From the NCBI GenBank assembly GCA_964036045.1, contig OZ038381.1:150120352-150184351 (forward strand): DNA of 64,000 bases. Direction: 5' to 3'. Each line of letters starts with the position of its first letter. The stretch's first letter is position 1. Below the pieces are notes generated by a model. It made no database searches and was not told the DNA's origin. It was given only the letters and a program-made list of their open reading frames with translations. The stretch is from Eutreptiella sp. 'Long Island Sound 2002' (taxonomy: Eukaryota; Euglenozoa; Euglenophyceae; Eutreptiales; Eutreptiaceae). Below, piece by piece: positions 61,097 to 64,000 of the stretch. A program made the position numbers and the translations under genes.

Positions 61097-64000
61097 ATGG
61101 TAAACTGGCAGGAAGCGGGTAGGTTGTGGCCGCGGCCCCACCCCCATGCGGCACGCCTGCTGCGTGGGTTGGTTTGGGACCAGCACTACCGCCACAGCCA
61201 CCCCCAGTGTGAAGGCGGCATGCCCGGGAGCTTCGAGCTCCGCGAGGACATGGGGGAGGACCGCCTGCGGGCAGTGGAGGAGTGGCTGCGGGCGGAAGGC
61301 TACGAGTGGCGCTTCCGCCGCAAGCGCTGGAGGACGTGGACCCGGCCGGACAGGCCCGGCGAAGGGCTGCGCCCCGACGGGATCGAGGAGGACGAGACCC
61401 CCAACGAGTACCCGTCGGGGGCCTCGATCAATGTCTCCCTGTGGGACATGATCGAGAAGAGCTTCCTGGAACCGGGGAGCGAGCGCAGGCTGCAGGGCAG
61501 CAGCAGCGCGTCTCCGGGGAAGGAGAGGCGGTCCGCCGGGGACAGGAAGCGGGAGCGGAAGTGGCGGGAGTACCAGGAGTCCCTGGCCGCCGAAGCCGCC
61601 CAAGGCGCCAAGGGCGGAACCCCAGCCCCCAGTCCCCAACGGGCCAATGGTGGTCATCACCCCGGCCACGCCACCCTTGGTGGCTTCATGAAAGTCGCCA
61701 AGCAGACCCAGGCCAAGCCCCGTCGGCTGCTCCTGAGGCCCCAGCAGGCCCCAGCAGGCCCCAGCAGCGACGTGGACTCGGCCCACCGCGGGAGGATGCC
61801 GGCCGACCAGGCCAGCTCCAGCAGCAGCGCCGCTCCCGCCCAAAGGGACGTGGCGCGCGCCTGTGAGCGCGTCTGTAGGGTGCCCTGCAACCTTCGGGTT
61901 GCCCGGCAACGGGCCACGCAGCGGAACGCTGCCGTGGAGGGCGCCGTCGGCATCGCCCATGAGGAGGCCACAGAGTGGGGCAGAGGCATGGACTACCACG
62001 CCTCGAAAGTGGCAGCCATCGCGGCTGGTCTCACGGCTGCGGCCGCCCATGAGGCAGTGGCTGCCCGGATCAGGGCAACCGACGAGGAAGCCCGCCGGAC
62101 GCAGGAGGCGATTGCCTGCAAGGAGGCCGAGGTGAAGGCGCTGGAAGAGGCGCTTGCCCAAGGGAGGGCAGAGAAGGAGGCGGAGGAAAGGGCCCACGCC
62201 GAAGCAACGGCTAAGGCCCAGGAGGACGCCGCCAAGAAGGAAGCCATGGAGGCCGCGCGACGGAAGGTCGCTGAGGAGAAGGCCAAGACGGAGGCGGAGC
62301 TGGCAGCGTTGGAAGCGCAGAAGGCGCGGCTGCAGCAGGCCCGGGAAGCCGAGGCGGCTCGTGCTCGGGAGGAAGCCGAAGCGCGAGCTGCCGCAGCCAC
62401 CGCCGCTGCAATGGAGGAGGCAGAGGCGAAACTCCGCCGCGAGACTCCCCCGGGAGGATCACGAGTGGAGACCCTTCGAAAGCTTTTCGAAGGGGACGCC
62501 TCCTCCAGGATGACGCTGGATGAGGCGGACACGGGCAGCAGTGGGAGCAGTGGCACCGACGCCCATCGACGGAGGAAGGGCAAGGGGAAGACCCCCGAGA
62601 GGCCGCGGAGGCCAACGGGTGGACACCCCCACGACAGTGACCCCTTCTTCACCGCCAGTGACGGGGATGAACGAGGCCGTCGACATCGCCAAGTGGTGGC
62701 TTGGACGGGCGGAGGAGGCGGAGACGTCCCCATGGAACCGGAAGGTGAGGATGAGGATCTCCCTCCTCCCTACCGGAGCTGGGAGTCTTCTGTGACCGAG
62801 ACGCCCGGGTGGGGCGACATGGACAAGGATGACGACATGGACTTCGGCATCACGAGGAAGCGCCCATCCTCGGAGCCACCGAGGCGACCCGGCGGAGACC
62901 CACCGGGACCCCCTGGCGGAGGACCATCAGGACCCCCTGGAGGACGCCCACCAAGTGGACCCCCTGGAGGCGGACCACCGGGCGGGGGAGGACCCCCTGG
63001 ACCGGGCGGACCCGGCGGAGGCCCTCCTGGAGGACCCCCTGGGGACCCCGACGACCCACCAGGCAACGGCGACCCGAATACCACCTGGCGGTGGATTGTA
63101 TACCTCCGCAGGAGAGTCCAGTTGCTCGAGCTGCAGGTAGACACGGGCAAGGGCGAGATGGCTCGCATCTCCAGGGTCGCCGTGCGCGCGCAGAAGGAGC
63201 TGGACATCGCCAGGGCCGAGACCAAGTCGCTGACCAACGTCGTCAGCGGCCTGCAGGAGAGGCTGGACGCGCTGGAAGCCCGTGGGAGCGTCGGCAGCGA
63301 CCACCCACCCCTGGAGTCTGGCTCGTCGGACGACGGCTGGGGACCCGGACCAGGTCCAGGCAGACCCCACGCCCCCGGCGGAGCCCCCAGGAGTCGCCCC
63401 AGCGCCAGTGCCCCCTCTCTCACCGCCCCCTCTCACCACAGCGCGGGCCGCCGCAACGAGCGCGTGCCGCCCTGCAGTGGCAGTGAGGATTGGCGTGATG
63501 AGTGGCCCAGCACGGAGTACCGCAACCGCCGTGCTCCACCGCGGACACCGGTACGCCCCCGACGCCCCGCACCAGCCCCGGAGCCAATCCCCATCGCTGG
63601 TGGACGTTATGGTGGACTCAGGGATGAGGTCCCCAGAGGAGACGTGGAATGGGATGTCGGTGAAGGTGAGGACCTGGATCTGGACCTGGAGGAGTTCGAC
63701 ATCAGCCCGCCGCGTGGTGTACGACGGGAGGCCGCTGAACTCAGCCGCCGGCGCCGTGATGAGGATGCGTACATGGAAAGAGTACGGCGTGAACATTTTG
63801 GTTCAGCGTACGTGGAGGAACCACGGCGTAGCCATAGGGATTCCATGGAGGAGATGGACGTGGCGGCCGTGGGAGTCCGTGGGCGAGGCCGATGGGAACC
63901 TCGGTCGACCTCGCGGCCGGCATTCATGGTCTCTAAGGCCGCGGATGCCGCCGTTTGGGAAGACTTGAAGGACATCAAGCCCCCCATGTACGATGGCAAC
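61097..64000 (+). CDS. LTR-retrotransposon Gag-like protein, 3' end outside window
   Basis: A single frame runs from ATG 61097 to the window end, 968 codons without a stop; an in-frame TGA lies about 57 nt upstream, so this ATG is the first. Order: a Trp/Arg-rich N-terminal domain (residues 1-120; LRAVEEWLRAEGYEWRFRRK, PDGIEEDETPNEYPSGASIN). A disordered Ser/Gly/Ala part follows, then a long Ala/Glu/Lys/Arg coiled coil (about 298-451). Next are an acidic-basic linker, a Gly/Pro tract (about 594-658), a second coiled coil (about 670-728; LQERLDALEAR) and an Asp/Arg-rich region. It ends DLKDIKPPMYDGN, the opening motif of retrotransposon Gag capsid domains ('kPP.ydGnp..l..Fl'). Capsid, zinc knuckle and pol would follow outside. 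The intact GC-rich frame suggests a young insertion. No host-gene alternative fits. Confidence 0.6.
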   Translation, partial: MVNWQEAGRLWPRPHPHAARLLRGLVWDQHYRHSHPQCEGGMPGSFELREDMGEDRLRAVEEWLRAEGYEWRFRRKRWRTWTRPDRPGEGLRPDGIEEDETPNEYPSGASINVSLWDMIEKSFLEPGSERRLQGSSSASPGKERRSAGDRKRERKWREYQESLAAEAAQGAKGGTPAPSPQRANGGHHPGHATLGGFMKVAKQTQAKPRRLLLRPQQAPAGPSSDVDSAHRGRMPADQASSSSSAAPAQRDVARACERVCRVPCNLRVARQRATQRNAAVEGAVGIAHEEATEWGRGMDYHASKVAAIAAGLTAAAAHEAVAARIRATDEEARRTQEAIACKEAEVKALEEALAQGRAEKEAEERAHAEATAKAQEDAAKKEAMEAARRKVAEEKAKTEAELAALEAQKARLQQAREAEAARAREEAEARAAAATAAAMEEAEAKLRRETPPGGSRVETLRKLFEGDASSRMTLDEADTGSSGSSGTDAHRRRKGKGKTPERPRRPTGGHPHDSDPFFTASDGDERGRRHRQVVAWTGGGGGDVPMEPEGEDEDLPPPYRSWESSVTETPGWGDMDKDDDMDFGITRKRPSSEPPRRPGGDPPGPPGGGPSGPPGGRPPSGPPGGGPPGGGGPPGPGGPGGGPPGGPPGDPDDPPGNGDPNTTWRWIVYLRRRVQLLELQVDTGKGEMARISRVAVRAQKELDIARAETKSLTNVVSGLQERLDALEARGSVGSDHPPLESGSSDDGWGPGPGPGRPHAPGGAPRSRPSASAPSLTAPSHHSAGRRNERVPPCSGSEDWRDEWPSTEYRNRRAPPRTPVRPRRPAPAPEPIPIAGGRYGGLRDEVPRGDVEWDVGEGEDLDLDLEEFDISPPRGVRREAAELSRRRRDEDAYMERVRREHFGSAYVEEPRRSHRDSMEEMDVAAVGVRGRGRWEPRSTSRPAFMVSKAADAAVWEDLKDIKPPMYDGN

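Noticed and set aside
60671-62197. 508-codon minus-strand frame
   Set aside because: It is antisense to the continuous GC-rich plus frame and is Gly/Pro/Leu/Arg-rich, as expected from GC bias. The plus frame is longer, has coiled coils and a Gag motif.

Overview
This is a repeat-dense eukaryotic nuclear window. It has spliceosomal GT-AG introns, single exons scattered over tens of kilobases, many transposable-element remnants, long poly-G/poly-C tracts and an assembly gap of exactly 200 N (28100-28299). One gene encodes a type I DnaJ of the cyanobacterial/plastid type, so a photosynthetic eukaryote is likely. A large-genome green alga is my best guess, but nothing in the window proves it.

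Host genes (both + strand). (1) Two exons (1053-1167 and 10907-11022) encode the C-terminal part of an AAA+ ATPase module of FtsH/FtsHi type, split by a 9.7 kb intron. (2) A DnaJ gene spans 19998-45104 in seven recognisable exons: J domain, G/F region, four CxxCxGxG zinc motifs and C-terminal substrate-binding domain, 377 codons in all. The transit-peptide exon was not located. Its introns of 6.2 and 14.2 kb hold most of the mobile elements.

Mobile and repeat content. Three near-complete copies (22.2, 25.2, 31.9 kb) and two end fragments belong to a non-autonomous element with asymmetric terminal inverted repeats and a 3' hairpin, as in Helentron/Helitron2 elements. It carries an unusual head-to-head pair of tRNA-like modules. 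A foldback-like family built from ~162-bp units occupies 25.9-30.2 and 38.2-39.8 kb. There are piggyBac-type transposase remnants (12.5, 16.6 kb), an RNase H fragment (41.5 kb), a Ty3/gypsy-type integrase fragment (43.6 kb, minus), an HTH protein (44.5 kb, minus), and Pol III-box SINE-like units (2.0, 4.35, 46.8 kb).

From 49 kb the composition changes. 49.6-52.6 kb holds a long decayed coding frame with a gag-like zinc knuckle. 52.6-56.1 kb is AT-rich without a recognised gene. 56.7-57.6 kb (minus) holds two overlapping frames linked by a canonical -1 slippery heptamer, the second with a PIP-box-like motif. 58-60 kb is rich in perfect hairpins. 61097-64000 is an uninterrupted GC-rich frame of at least 968 codons, running off the window end, that looks like the Gag of an LTR retrotransposon.
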